Positions 45,064-54,625 of a DNA stretch of 64,000 nucleotides are shown here, piece by piece. The stretch is taken from assembly GCF_014844095.1 (NCBI RefSeq), contig NZ_CP062163.1, positions 3,567,501-3,631,500 of the forward strand, given 5' to 3'. Below the pieces are notes generated by a model that was not told the DNA's origin, ran no database searches, and worked only from the letters and a program-made list of their open reading frames with translations. The stretch's first letter is position 1, and every line of letters starts with the position of its first letter. A program made the translations under genes and the position numbers. Origin of the DNA: Brevibacillus sp. JNUCC-41. GTDB taxonomy: Bacteria; Bacillota; Bacilli; Bacillales; DSM-1321.

Positions 45064-45391
45064 TAGAGGGCTTGTTAAATGGCAAGCAGCATTAATCATG
45101 CCTGAACATAAAGCTTTAAATAAAAAAATAGGTGAGGTTGATTATTTCTTAAATAAAAAACCTATCCTTGATGAATACCAGGTTGAAGAGTTTGAAAACA
45201 ACATTCATTATGCAATGGAATATCATTTACCGATAAGATTTAGATTACATAACGAGGGAAGTCCACAAGAATTGGATGGTTATTGTGTGTACATTCATCC
45301 TGTCACAAAAGAGTTACGCATTCAGAAGAGAGATAGTTCCTTTGAGAAAATTAAATTCGATGAAGTTATTAGTGTGATTGTAGAGGATTAA
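45047..45391 (+). CDS. YolD-like family protein
   Basis: A 114-residue protein of the YolD family found in SP-beta-like prophages and plasmids. It opens with IRDRGLVKWQAALIMPEH, the family hallmark (RGxxKWxxAxMxPEH), and ends with the beta-rich VYIHPVTKELRIQKRD and a closing FDEVISV strand. Many members lie beside UV-damage repair polymerases (UvrX/YqjW), but none is nearby. AAGGAGGG lies 8 nt before ATG. It is cotranscribed with the frame upstream. Confidence 0.85.
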   Translation: MSTIRDRGLVKWQAALIMPEHKALNKKIGEVDYFLNKKPILDEYQVEEFENNIHYAMEYHLPIRFRLHNEGSPQELDGYCVYIHPVTKELRIQKRDSSFEKIKFDEVISVIVED

Positions 45392-45421
45392 AAAAAGCCC
45401 TTCTCATTAGTGAAGGGCTTG
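45391..45421 (+). terminator. Terminator of the YolD-like gene
   Basis: AAAAAGCCCTTC pairs with GAAGGGCTT; a modest T run follows. Confidence 0.8.
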
Positions 45422-45422
45422 A

Positions 45423-45584
<162 letters not shown>

Positions 45585-45684
45585 CCCCGGATCACATTGC
45601 CGAAGTCATCTTATAGCAGTAGCCTTGAATCTTTAATATAGCTGTCTACTTTTGATCATATAGTTCACACACAACTTTTTTATA

Positions 45685-46428
45685 TTATTTTAAATTCGAC
45701 CAACTTTTTTCAAGTTTATTATAATAATAGAACCATGAAGATAATGCCACAGCATTACTAACGACAGCCACTGGTCCTGCAATTTTTGTCAATATTGTTT
45801 TCGCTGTTGCCCAAGAAATTATTTTCCCTGCTACTAATGAACCACCACTAAATCCAGAAACTAGCCAACCAACCGTGGTTGAACTCTCAGTACCTCTAAG
45901 AGAATCCACATTATTTGCATATGTATTAAAAGGTTTAGAACTTGCTAATTTAGCAGTTTTATTTGGTTCCTTTAGATAACGAGCAGTACCTTTACCAGTA
46001 GTGAAATTCTTAGTGTAACTAATGTTCAATATTGTAACCATTGATTTGTTACCACTTGTAGAAGCCATTGGATAAAAACCACTCGCTTCTTCCTGTGTTT
46101 TAGGTTCTGGTATTTCTTCGAAAAGAATTACATCTTGATCTACTATTTTATCGTTAGTAAGAGTTGTTGAAAAGTCTTGTATAAGTTCATGGTTGTCTTC
46201 ATTATAAACTTTTGTGTGTATTATTATTGTGTTTTCATCAATTGTTTCAGTTGTTTCTATATAACGTGTTTGAACACCCAAGATTGTCAATATGTACTCA
46301 GATTTTTCTTCAGTATCCGTAATAATCTCCATACCATCTTCAGGTATGATTGTTGAACCTGAAGTTGCTAATGCTGTGTTACTCGGAATAGAGAATGCTA
46401 GACTTCCTACAAGTAGGATAAAGCTCAT
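45685..46428 (-). CDS. Secreted bacteriocin-like protein (about 247 aa)
   Basis: A predicted secreted protein. The N-terminus is a signal peptide: ILMSFILLVGSLAFSIPSNT with a likely cut after NTALA. The middle (about 30-140) is polar, rich in Thr, Glu and Ile. The C-terminal 70 residues are Gly/Ala/Ser-rich and hydrophobic: GWLVSGFSGGSLVAGKIIS, then WATAKTILTKIAGPVAVVS, then a Tyr-rich end. This layout, a processed polar part with an amphipathic hydrophobic tail, is like large bacteriocins of the geobacillin-26 or halocin kind (similarity of design, not a verified homology). No start with a good ribosome binding site is seen; lysines encoded just before this ATG suggest the true start is upstream. 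A membrane protein gene lies 83 nt upstream on the same strand. Confidence 0.55.
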   Translation of the reverse strand: MSFILLVGSLAFSIPSNTALATSGSTIIPEDGMEIITDTEEKSEYILTILGVQTRYIETTETIDENTIIIHTKVYNEDNHELIQDFSTTLTNDKIVDQDVILFEEIPEPKTQEEASGFYPMASTSGNKSMVTILNISYTKNFTTGKGTARYLKEPNKTAKLASSKPFNTYANNVDSLRGTESSTTVGWLVSGFSGGSLVAGKIISWATAKTILTKIAGPVAVVSNAVALSSWFYYYNKLEKSWSNLK

Positions 46429-46511
46429 TAAGATTGAAATTTTTTTAATGTTTTTCCAAAACTCCCTTTTTATGTTTTCGGTTAAGCAGCGAGTCTTATA
46501 CTAACATACTA

Positions 46512-46817
46512 TTAATCTTTTTTAAAGGAAATAAATACAAAACAGTAAAAAAATAGAATTAAAGAAAAAGTGAAAAATGTTAGAATCCCACTTAAAAAAT
46601 GAGCGTATAGTGCAAAAATCATTGAAAGATTTGATAGTGCAATGATTAAAAAAATGTTCACCCTATGCTTATTTTTATAAAACAAACTAAAAATAATTGA
46701 TAAAAAAAACAAGATACTGGCCAAATAAAATACAAAATCCGCCGGGGAACTTTTCTGGTACCGTACAACATACCAATAAAGAAGTACAACAAAAAATATT
46801 TTTACAAACTTGAACAC
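46512..46817 (-). CDS. Small membrane protein, possible immunity protein
   Basis: A 101-residue, very hydrophobic protein with three or four helices (KIFFVVLLYWYVV, FVFYLASILFFLSIIF, IFLIIALSNLSMIFALYA, ILTFFTFSLILFFYCF). GTG at 46817 is preferred because AAGGAGAG lies 6 nt before it; the longer frame from 46922 lacks such a site. It precedes the secreted protein gene on the same strand. Small multi-helix proteins next to bacteriocin genes are often immunity factors, so that role is possible here; no family is recognised. Confidence 0.55.
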   Translation of the reverse strand: MFKFVKIFFVVLLYWYVVRYQKSSPADFVFYLASILFFLSIIFSLFYKNKHRVNIFLIIALSNLSMIFALYAHFLSGILTFFTFSLILFFYCFVFISFKKD

Positions 46818-47024
46818 AAAATCTCTCCTTCTATGTATTTCGTAAGTATGAATTATTATCTTTTTCGTAAAAATAGTCTTTTGATTTCTTTTAAAAATCA
46901 CTATTAATTCCATATAACCCATAATTAAGAAATTATATTAATGGTAAATATAACATATATTCCTGATAGAAGGTACTCTATATATCTTGTACATAACAAA
47001 TGCTGATAGGCTTGACCTTCTTAA

Positions 47025-47246
47025 CTAACTCCGTAATATCATATCATCGTTATAAATCACTTGAACTATACGAGAATCCTTGCTAGCTGCAAATTCTGAC
47101 TTAATCTTCTGAATCCATTCATATGCGGCAATGGCAGCTGCCCAATCTGGATCCTTCTTATAATCTGAATTAGGAACGGGGAAGCTTCCACTCTGCAAGA
47201 AATTAATTTCTCTTGAATGTAAGTGAACCTTGATATTTATGTTCAA
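47025..47246 (-). CDS. Small uncharacterised protein with a degenerate paralogue in element 2
   Basis: A 73-residue protein: NINIKVHLHSREINFLQSGS, then DPDWAAAIAAYEWIQKIK. TTG at 47246 follows GGAGG. A paralogue lies at 52366-52605 with its N-terminal half conserved. Past the stop, the +1 frame encodes DITELVKKVK, which the paralogue carries in frame, so this copy has probably lost its proper C-terminus by a small indel. Function unknown; the pair shows that elements 1 and 2 share ancestry beyond the amidase. Confidence 0.5.
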   Translation of the reverse strand: MNINIKVHLHSREINFLQSGSFPVPNSDYKKDPDWAAAIAAYEWIQKIKSEFAASKDSRIVQVIYNDDMILRS

Positions 47247-47301
47247 CCCTAAATACCTCCTGGAGTTAGTATAGTTTTATGGCCACATGTTAGTTATTTT
47301 C

Positions 47302-47480
47302 TTACTTCTTCATTTGCCTCTTTTCAATATATACCCAACTATAATAGAACAGCCAGAAAACCAAGGGTACTAAAAGTACATAAGCGTTAAATTCCTTTGA
47401 ATGATGATATTGATATATTATTAAAATTATTCCTATAATTAATGCCGGCAGTAAAAGAATAAAATATTTTTCTTATGCAA
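47302..47480 (-). pseudogene. Small two-helix membrane protein, one-base frameshift
   Basis: After GGGAGAGAGG, a TTG start reads LHKKN; shifting by one base in the A run gives KYFILLLPALIIGIILIIYQ, then a second helix and IEKRQMKK-stop (about 60 residues). The start and the body lie in different frames, so a single base has been lost or gained. It resembles small phage-type or immunity-type membrane proteins. Confidence 0.45.
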
Positions 47481-47741
47481 TTTACCTCTCTCCCATTTTG
47501 TCATTCAAAGCACTCCTCTCTCTAAAAATGTAATCAATCCATATATTAACATAAATTCGAACTGGTTTTCGTTATAGATGAAAAAGAATGAATGTATCAC
47601 TATGAAAAAATGACCACATTCTTACCACCAAATAAAAATAAAAAGGTGAAATAACCTAAAAGAAATTTGTATACAGGTTATAGAAAGCCTTGTTAAATAA
47701 GCCTTTATGTATCTTTTTGAAAAAAAACGAAAGGCGAAGAT

Positions 47742-47900
47742 ATGTTTAGAACACAAGTTCACCCATGGGAACGCGAACAATATATGTCCATGTATTAATA
47801 TCTCAAACCCTTGGCACCTTTGGTGTCAGGGGTTTTTTATTTGGTGGGCAAATCTAAGTCATATATATGAAGTAGATATTTGCCCACCAAATTCAGCAAA
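47742..47900 (+). repeat. glnA tail, copy 2
   Basis: Encodes the last 18 residues of glnA again, with stop, terminator and the 14-bp inverted repeat. It is preceded by unrelated sequence, so it is a duplicated tail and not a gene. It marks the junction of elements 1 and 2. Confidence 0.9.
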
Positions 47901-48178
47901 AAAAATTTAATCGATGATTCCCTTGGTGTATTCCTCAAACTTATTCATGTTTTTCTTTTCAAGTTTTTTGCTTATATGTGTGCGTAAACATCAGAAGTTA
48001 TAGCAACGCTGCGATGACCTAATCTTTTCTGAACATATTTCATATCCGAACCAGCTTCAAGTTGGAGCACTGCATGTGTATGACGGAGGGAATGGATGGG
48101 AAGAGAGGGCAACTCAGCCCTTTTTAAGATATGGATGAATGCGTTAAATAAGGTGGATTTTGGCATCAAACAACTCAT
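47893..48178 (-). pseudogene. Tyrosine integrase C-terminal fragment (copy 2), frameshifted
   Basis: Nearly the same as 42139-42432: it keeps HSLRHTHAVLQLEAG and KRLGHRSVAITSDVYAHI, but a 2-bp insertion just after the Tyr codon shifts the frame and removes the tail. It is truncated at the same N-terminal point as copy 1. Confidence 0.85.
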
Positions 48179-48304
48179 TTATTAACTTCCTTTCTGCGCT
48201 CTCCCACTAGGGTTTGCTTTATATGGAGTATATAAGAATCAATATTTAGTGACTAAGAAAGCTCAAAAACAAGAAGAAGTCTTGAAAAAGAATGGATTAA
48301 AATA

Positions 48305-48332
48305 AGCTGCCCATCGGGTGGCTTTTTATTTC
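48305..48332 (+). terminator. Hairpin at the end of the shared integrase block
   Basis: AAGCTGCCCATCGGGTGGCTTTTTATT, with GCCCATCGGGTGGC as the stem region; the same hairpin occurs at 42558-42584. Homology between elements 1 and 2 stops right after it. Confidence 0.6.
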
Positions 48333-48447
48333 AGGCTCTGTTAAAGGATGTTGCTGATTTTCTTATGGAACAAATGGGGCGGAATAAATAAAAAAGGCCG
48401 ACCAATATTGAACTATGCCCCATTTTTCGGACAGTATAAAAAAGTGC

Positions 48448-49354
48448 CTATGCGGCTAATAGGTGGTCCCGGTATTGTACCGGGGCCATTTTCTTTAGTC
48501 CCCATTGATAACGACACTCATTGTATTCTTCTATAACTCGATCAACTTCTTCCTTCACAGCCGTTAGATTAGTACATGTTTTATATTCTGCTAAATTTTT
48601 TAAGTGGCCAAAAAAAACTTTCCATCGGCGCATTATCCCAACAGTTTCCCTTACGGGACATGGATTGGGTTAGCCCAAGTTCCTTCACTTTGTTTTGAAA
48701 TAGAGGATGGGTGTAATGGAATCCTTGGTCAGAATGCAGGATTGCACTCGTATGGAACTCGTGATTCACAGCCTGCCTTAGCTTGTTTAACGTTTCATAA
48801 ACGATATTCATATCTAATGACGTGGATAAATGATACGTAACTATTTCTTTTGTAGCCGCATCTTTTACGCATGACAAATACGCTTTTTGACCCTTTCCAT
48901 AATAAAGGTAGGTAATGTCAGTAAGCAGAACTTTTCCTGGCTCCTTCTGTTTGAATTCACGATTAAGAAGATTTGGACAAGTAAGGTGCTCCTGGGTTGC
49001 CTTAGCCATCTTTCGATACGGATTGGCCCTTCTGATTTTTGCGAAGAGATTATATTCTGCCATCAACCGTCTGATTTTCTTATGATTCATGACGGCCGAA
49101 TAATCATTTTCCATAACCATTTTAATTTGGAGAGCGCCTACTTTTTCCTTTTTAGTGAGGAATATATTTTTAATTAATTCTATGTCCAAAACATCCTGTT
49201 CCTCGCGTAACTCACGGCTTGGAGCTGCCTTTAACCAATCGTAGTAACCACTTCGACTTACACCAGCCAATTTGCATAGATAGGAAACAGCCTTCTTTAA
49301 CTGGTATGTCCTGATCGTTCTTTCAATCAGATAGAACTTCTCAGCTGTAGTTAG
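48448..49354 (-). pseudogene. IS150-like OrfB transposase, frameshifted
   Basis: DDE integrase-core transposase. HTH_21-type start GVSRSGYYDWLKAAP, then the catalytic acids in LLTDITYLYYGKG, ILHSDQGFHYTHP and NCWDNAPMESFF. Right after MESFF an eight-A run causes a frameshift: the rest (FFGHLKNLAEYKTCTNL to GLKKMAPVQYRDHL) is in another frame. In an intact element OrfAB is made by -1 slippage, but this break lies after the last catalytic Glu and probably kills the enzyme. Confidence 0.85.
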
Positions 49355-49356
49355 AA

Positions 49357-49782
49357 TTATTTCTTTTTCAACGCCCGCCTTTCTAACTCTTCCAGCTTTT
49401 TTAGAAAGTCATTTTCTGCTTCAAGGAATTTGATTCTCGCTTCGGCCTTCCTAAGTTGATCCTCTACAGACTGTGGCTTGGAAGAAGGGCGGCCTGTACT
49501 TCCTTTTCCACGGCGTTCCGTAAGGAAGCCTTCCTCACCAAACCTTTCAAAGGTATCACGCCAGCGCTGTAGACAACGCTTAGGTTGTTCCTTACCAATT
49601 ATTTCGAGATTAAATCCCTGTTCTATGAAAATTTGAGAGGGGGATTTCCCCTTTTTATATTCCTTAACAGCTTTTGTTTTAAATTCAGGATTATATGAAA
49701 TAGAACGCTCTGAAGCACTTATGATATTTGGATTCTTTTCAAGTTCTTTAATCTGAAATTCAGTATATATTTTCTTACTCAT
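49357..49782 (-). CDS. IS150-like OrfA (helix-turn-helix part of transposase)
   Basis: About 141 residues. A helix-turn-helix (KEYKKGKSPSQIFIEQGFNL, then KRCLQRWRDTFERFGEEG) binds the IS ends, and a leucine-zipper-like coiled coil closes it (DQLRKAEARIKFLEAENDF). ATG at 49782 has GGAGGG upstream; the longer frame is not needed. The end overlaps the orfB frame, as expected for programmed slippage. Confidence 0.85.
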   Translation of the reverse strand: MSKKIYTEFQIKELEKNPNIISASERSISYNPEFKTKAVKEYKKGKSPSQIFIEQGFNLEIIGKEQPKRCLQRWRDTFERFGEEGFLTERRGKGSTGRPSSKPQSVEDQLRKAEARIKFLEAENDFLKKLEELERRALKKK

Positions 49783-49911
49783 AGAAACCCTCCGTCCATA
49801 CTCATTACACCTATTGAAACATAAAAAACCCCGGATAAGGGACACTTTTTTATGTGTGTCCGTTATCCGGGGTATAGTTCAATAAAGGTCAGCATTTTTC
49901 ATACTATTTCT

Positions 49912-50037
49912 CTAACAGAAACCGCCACCGAAACAGCTAGCTCCAACAATGATTAAGAGTATAAACAAAACGACAATAAAGGCGAAACCTCCACCAAATC
50001 CAATACCGCCATCACAACTTGATTCACAACCTGACAT
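49912..50037 (-). CDS. YjcZ-family sporulation mini-protein (41 aa)
   Basis: A 41-residue protein: MSGCESSCDGGIGFGGGFAF, then IVVLFILLIIVGASCFGGGF and a final Cys. This is a Gly/Cys-rich start followed by one hydrophobic helix, the pattern of the YjcZ/YczN-type mini-proteins found in spore formers. AAGGAGATG lies before the ATG. It is encoded on an accessory element between the IS3 element and the amidase remnant. Its terminator appears to have been split by the IS. Confidence 0.8.
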   Translation of the reverse strand: MSGCESSCDGGIGFGGGFAFIVVLFILLIIVGASCFGGGFC

Positions 50038-50167
50038 AAAGACATCTCCTTTTTTGTTTATTAAGGAGGTAAAACTCAAATGGGTTATATTACCTTATGC
50101 TCTAATCAGGAAAATGACACTTAACGTTTAACAAAGCCTTATTTAAATTAAAAGGAGAAGATGGAAA

Positions 50168-51314
50168 ATGAACTTTATTAACCTTCCACAATTAGTCGAT
50201 ATGCGAGGCAAATTAGAATCGAACGGTTCATACTCAAAGCGAACCAAATCCATTACCCACCGAGTTTGGCACCATTCCTTAACAAAAAAAGATTTGGGTG
50301 GTTCTGATGCTGCAAGCTTCGCGGGTTACCATGTAAACACGCTGGGGTGGCCGGGGATAGGGTATACATTTGTTATCGAACCTAAGAATGCTATTAACAC
50401 ACCAAACGGTAAAAGAGCTCGGATTGTATATGTGAATGATATCGACCGCAGGACCTATCATGTGGGGAATAGCAATCAGTTCTCTCTAGGTATCTGCGTT
50501 GCTGGAGAATATCGATATGACACTATGGATGATGCCACACTTGCCAGTATTGCAGAACTTCACGCTGCACTTGTTAAAGATGGGATTGGGAAATATGATA
50601 AGGCCCATAATGAAATGCTAGGTTATAGTTGGAAAGCATGTTGTCAGTATAACTACAGAGATGCTTTTGATTGGAAAGGTTCAAAAACTCCAGCCAAACC
50701 AGCACCGGCTCCTGAAGTTTATACAATCCAAGAAGGTGATACTTTATGAAGCATTGCACATAAGGATGGAACAGGAGGGGTTCAAGTTGAAGATTTAATA
50801 AAGCGAATCCTGGTATAGATCCAACTAAATTAAAAATAGGTCAGAAAATAAATTTTGAAAATGCTAAAGAGGTTATTGTACAACCAGATATAAATGAGAA
50901 GGACGAAACTTCAAACTGTGGAGATGAAACAATAAGATCCATTCAAAAAACTTTAAATAGCCGTTTGCAGCTGGTCTTATTGTTGATGGATTTAATGGCC
51001 CTAAAACCAAATCAGCGTTTATTAAAGCTCTACAAACAGAGCTTAATAAACAAGTCAAAAAAAAACTTGTTGTGGATGGTAAGTGGGGAGCTAAAACAAG
51101 GGATGCCATTGTTACTGTTGAAAAAGGTGCAAAAGGAAAGCTAACTTGGATCCTGCAGGCTGCGCTTTACTTGGAAGGATATAGTCCTGGATCACTCGAT
51201 TCTATCTTTGGAAAAGGTACTGAATCAGCATTATTAAAATTCCAGAAAGCTAAAAAGATTACTGCAGACAAGAAGGAAGGCAAAGCAACTTTCACTGAAT
51301 TGTTTGATGCATAA
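50168..51314 (+). pseudogene. Amidase copy 2 (disrupted)
   Basis: Close copy of the gene at 42616. The amidase domain is open to residue 193 (ending YTIQEGDTL), where TGG has become TGA in the LysM domain. A base is missing further on (near 50805) and again in the first peptidoglycan-binding repeat (near 50965); the last 80 codons (from 51072) are open again. The N-terminal domain alone (193 residues) could still be made, without its wall-binding parts. Confidence 0.9.
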
Positions 51315-51403
51315 TTTAAAAGCAGTAATATAAAGGATTTGATTGGTTATAATACTAATGTGAAATACAATGTGGCAGGCCCTCGCAAGTTTTCACTCAT
51401 TGT

Positions 51404-51434
51404 AAAAAGCCCTTCTCTTGGTGAGAGGGGCTCA
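51404..51434 (+). terminator. Terminator after amidase copy 2
   Basis: AAAAAGCCCTTCTC and GAGAGGGGCT form the stem; only a weak T tract follows. Confidence 0.6.
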
Positions 51435-51452
51435 ATAATTATTTTATATTTG

Positions 51453-52276
51453 TTAGTTCTTGTTTATAAAGTCAAGTAATAATTTGTGTGAATATTTTAT
51501 ATCACTATTTATTTCACTATCCTCTACAGAGCCTAAAATATGCAACGCTTTTTTTATTATGATTTCGTCAGTTACAAACTCATCGGTAATTAATTTAACT
51601 AAACTTTCAGATGCGTTTTCTTGAATATATATATCTGAGTTAGTTTCAAGGAACATGATCAGTGTAGATGCGAATTCTGTCAAATCTTTATAACTACATT
51701 CCCATATGCTTATACCCTCTAAAATCTCCTCAGTGTCTTTACTTTTGCACAACTCTTTTGCACGTTCAACGGATAACTCATATCCACCAATATATGCGGA
51801 CAAATCTTCTGTTGGCGGTTCATATAAATTTTCAATCATTTCTTTAAAAGTCTTAAAGATAACAGAAATTTTGTTCTCTTCAGTGTCTATAAAAGTTATT
51901 TCTGGTTCCTCTTTATTTTTTCTATAATCTAATACAGTCCAGGTATGTCCATCACCGGATAAAGTAATGAAGTCTTTCTCTCTAATCCCCCATTCTTTAA
52001 GTATTGCTTTTGAAGTGAAAATACCTTTATTTTTTTTTATGCCATAAAGATAATGTAAAGGTATATGGTCATTAGCCCATGAATTTTTACAATTTACGGC
52101 AACGCTTGATATTTGAGGTACCCACCATTTTTAATCTTCAGCAATTCAATATACTCTTTTGGAAAGTTAACATTGAATTCTCTTTCTGCTTCTTTAATAT
52201 CTTCTTCAGTCAATTTTGCTAATTCAATTTCTTCATCTATATAATCTTCATCATCTTCTGCCCATATATTTTTCAT
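51453..52276 (-). pseudogene. SMI1/KNR4 (SUKH) immunity-type protein with a frameshift
   Basis: Two frames join into one SUKH protein. Frame 1 (from ATG at 52276, good AAGGAG site) gives LTEEDIKEAEREFNVNFPKE and LLKIKNGGYLKYQALP, then stops. Frame 2 continues with NCKNSWANDHIPLHYLYGIK, ILKEWGIREKDFITLSGDGH and TWTVLDYRKN, through to the 128 residues ending LLLDFINKN. A single missing base near 52099 explains the break. SUKH proteins often neutralise secreted toxins; no toxin gene is beside it. It is the second SUKH gene in the window (see 26898). Confidence 0.8.
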
Positions 52277-52365
52277 TAATATTCTCCTTAAATAAATGAC
52301 AGGAAACAATCTTCGTATTAAACGATCGTCCCTGTTACTATAAAAAGGCATATCCCCCTAAATTA

Positions 52366-52605
52366 TAGACTTAACCTTCTCAACTAACTCCGTAATATCA
52401 TTATCCTCGTTATAAACCACTTGGTCTATTCGGAAATCTTCACTAGCTGCGTAACTACGTATATTTGTTGAATCCACTCGTATGCCGCAACGGCAGCTGC
52501 CCAATCTGGATCCTTTTTATATTCTGAATTAGGAAGAGGAAAGCTTCCACTCTGTAAAAACTTCGTTCCTTTTGAATGTAAGTAAACTTTGATATTAATG
52601 TTCAC
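52366..52605 (-). pseudogene. Degenerate paralogue of the 73-residue gene
   Basis: From GTG at 52605 it reads NINIKVYLHSKGTKFLQSGS and DPDWAAAVAAYEWIQ, matching 47025-47246, then shifts frame. The tail NEDNDITELVEKVKSI is in another frame. It supports common descent of elements 1 and 2. Confidence 0.65.
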
Positions 52606-52737
52606 AATAATACCTCATTGACCCAAGAGTTTTTAGTTTTACAATATTAATTAACATAAAAATAGTGTAAACAGGTTTAGTAATTATAATAACAGGGTAA
52701 TAGTATTTTTGGTATACAATAATAGGGGGATTAAATT

Positions 52738-53559
52738 ATGAAGGGGTCACTAGAAACATATAAATTTTTGGAATTCATCCAAGAAAATAAAGAGGATTTT
52801 GAAGGTTCATTATTAAACGAAGCATTTAATGTGAAAGACAAAATTGAAGAAATTTTAACAATCGGTAATATTGACCTGATAAATAATGCCCATAAGCTGG
52901 TTCAATACATTATTAAGGGTGAAGAACAAGAACTTCAATCATTTGCTAAACAAGAAGGTATAGCTTGGGCGACACACGAAATACCGTTATATTTCAAATT
53001 AGAGTGGGTACAAGCCATTCGAAGAACCTTGTGGAAGTTCCTACAAAAATATAATGAGGTACAGAATAAAGTTATTACTGAAGAATTTTTTTTGGTAGAA
53101 AAACAAGTTAATAATCAAGTAGATAGGTTTTTAAATGTGTTTTTTATCACATATTCTCAATACAAAGATTCGTTGATAATGGCTCAAAAAGAATTGGTTG
53201 AAAATCTTTCGGTGCCTATAATACCAATAACACCCACTATATGTATTTTACCTCTAATTGGTGCGGTTGATCTTTACAGGACGAATATTCTCGAGGAAAA
53301 AGTTTTAATAGAGATTGGAAAATTACGTATTCAAACATTGATTATGGACTTATCTGGAATTATGGAAATGGAACCTGAAGTAATGAATCATTTAATGAAG
53401 ATTATTGACGGCACTTCTTTAATGGGATGCACCACTGTGATTACCGGGTTAAGGGCTGAAGTGGTTAGAAATATGATAAACTTAGGAATGAGATTAAATG
53501 AAAAGGCACAAACATTAGGAACTTTACAACAAGCGTTGAATAAATATTTAACAAGTTAA
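52738..53559 (+). CDS. RsbR-like STAS domain protein (stressosome family)
   Basis: A 273-residue protein. The N-terminal half (about 1-150) is helical and fits the non-haem globin sensor of RsbR paralogues; the C-terminal half (about 155-273) is a STAS domain: SVPIIPITPTICILPLIGAV, LIMDLSGIMEMEPEVMNHL and CTTVITGLRAEVVRNMINLG. In RsbRA two Thr are phosphorylated by RsbT; here the first site reads DLSGIMEME and lacks the usual Thr, and the second region GLRAEVV has Arg where many have Thr/Ser. It may join stressosomes without the normal switch residues (inference). AGGGGG lies before ATG. It is cargo of element 2. Confidence 0.82.
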   Translation: MKGSLETYKFLEFIQENKEDFEGSLLNEAFNVKDKIEEILTIGNIDLINNAHKLVQYIIKGEEQELQSFAKQEGIAWATHEIPLYFKLEWVQAIRRTLWKFLQKYNEVQNKVITEEFFLVEKQVNNQVDRFLNVFFITYSQYKDSLIMAQKELVENLSVPIIPITPTICILPLIGAVDLYRTNILEEKVLIEIGKLRIQTLIMDLSGIMEMEPEVMNHLMKIIDGTSLMGCTTVITGLRAEVVRNMINLGMRLNEKAQTLGTLQQALNKYLTS

Positions 53560-53780
53560 TCACGTAGAACTATAGGAGGGTCGCTTTGCCGACTCTTTTT
53601 TCTTTTCAATATATTCTTTCCAACTGTCTAACTATTTTTTCCTGCCCAGGAGTTACATCTTTATATAAAAAATATAGTTAGGTATTTAATTCAACACCAA
53701 TCAATTCGTTTTCTTCTTCAATTAACCTGCCCCGATAGTTCCATAAGAAAATAAGATCCATAGGCAGGAAAAACCTTATC

Positions 53781-54625
53781 TTAATTAAGATTGTCCATAA
53801 AATCAGCATCAAAGTAAAGATCGTTCATAAGCTTGTTCACAATCCCGTTAAAATAAGCAAACTGTCCTTTGTGCATCTTAACTCCACTCTTAACCTTCAT
53901 AGCAAACTCTTTGAATGCTTTGGTGCCGATTTCTACTTCCTGAGCTTTTGTAAATGCTCTTTTGTTAGTAGAATAATCAACCACTCTATTACTCTGCTTA
54001 ATTACCTTCCAGAATTCCTGTATAGTTTCAGCTTTTTCGTAGAAAGAACCAACTAGATTACTAAATACACCTGGAACCCAATGGGCTACAAAGTTTGCTT
54101 GTTTTAATGAGGTTTCTGGAGATTTATCAACACAAGAGAATTGAACAACGGCTTTACGTTTATTGTTTTTAATATTTTGTTTTAAGAAAACAGTAGTTGT
54201 TTTAATGGCCGGACACTTCTTGGACCTTTTCACAGGGGGCTTGCCGGTCATTTCATCTTTCATAGGTTGAATAATGATGGCATTGGCTGTTTGCATCATA
54301 TCCTTTTTTCTCTTCATGGGTATTGGCGGATCATGCCAAGGTCTTCAAGCTGCTTCATTAAACGTTGAACAGTTTTATAAGATACTTCAAGTTAAGCTGC
54401 AATGGTATTTTTGCACATGTAGCTTACACCAAATTGCTTACAGCTGTGGCGTTAAAGAACTTCCAGTAATGCAATAAGTCTAGCTTGTACATCCGCACGC
54501 TTAATAGACACACGAATGATGTCTCTGTACGACCTTACCGTATTATTTAATTCTTCAATGTCATTGAAAGATGATAAGTTGTCATATGCCTCATCATTTG
54601 CGATTACATCAATACGTTTCTTCAT
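53781..54625 (-). pseudogene. Winged-helix protein (replication- or plasmid-type), multiply disrupted
   Basis: Pieces in three frames: a start from ATG 54625 (MKKRIDVIANDEAYDNL to ARLIALLEVL), then VSYMCKNTIAA with a stop inside, then LEVSYKTVQRLMKQLEDLGM (recognition helix), and finally the long basic part from 54317 (KRKKDMMQTANAIIIQP to FDADFMDNLN). Together they form one protein with a helix-turn-helix near residues 70-105 and a basic C-terminal half. It recalls plasmid or phage proteins of Bacillus with a DnaD-like layout, but I do not recognise the exact family. Confidence 0.65.

Larger units (their letters stand above)
48409..49881 (-). mobile_element. IS3-family (IS150-like) insertion sequence 1
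   Basis: About 1.47 kb with inverted ends TGAACTATGCCCC and TGAACTATACCCC (right end read on the other strand). It has the two-frame orfA/orfB layout of IS150. Just inside the right end a long hairpin (CCCCGGATAA with TTATCCGGGG) shields orfA from outside transcription. It sits in the loop of a terminator-like hairpin (GGCCGACC before, GGTCAGC after) downstream of the YjcZ-type gene. Confidence 0.85.

Noticed and set aside
47558-47571. Possible LexA box CGAAC-TGGT-TTTCG before the small membrane pseudogene
   Set aside because: One arm mismatches the CGAAC-N4-GTTCG consensus and no SOS gene follows.
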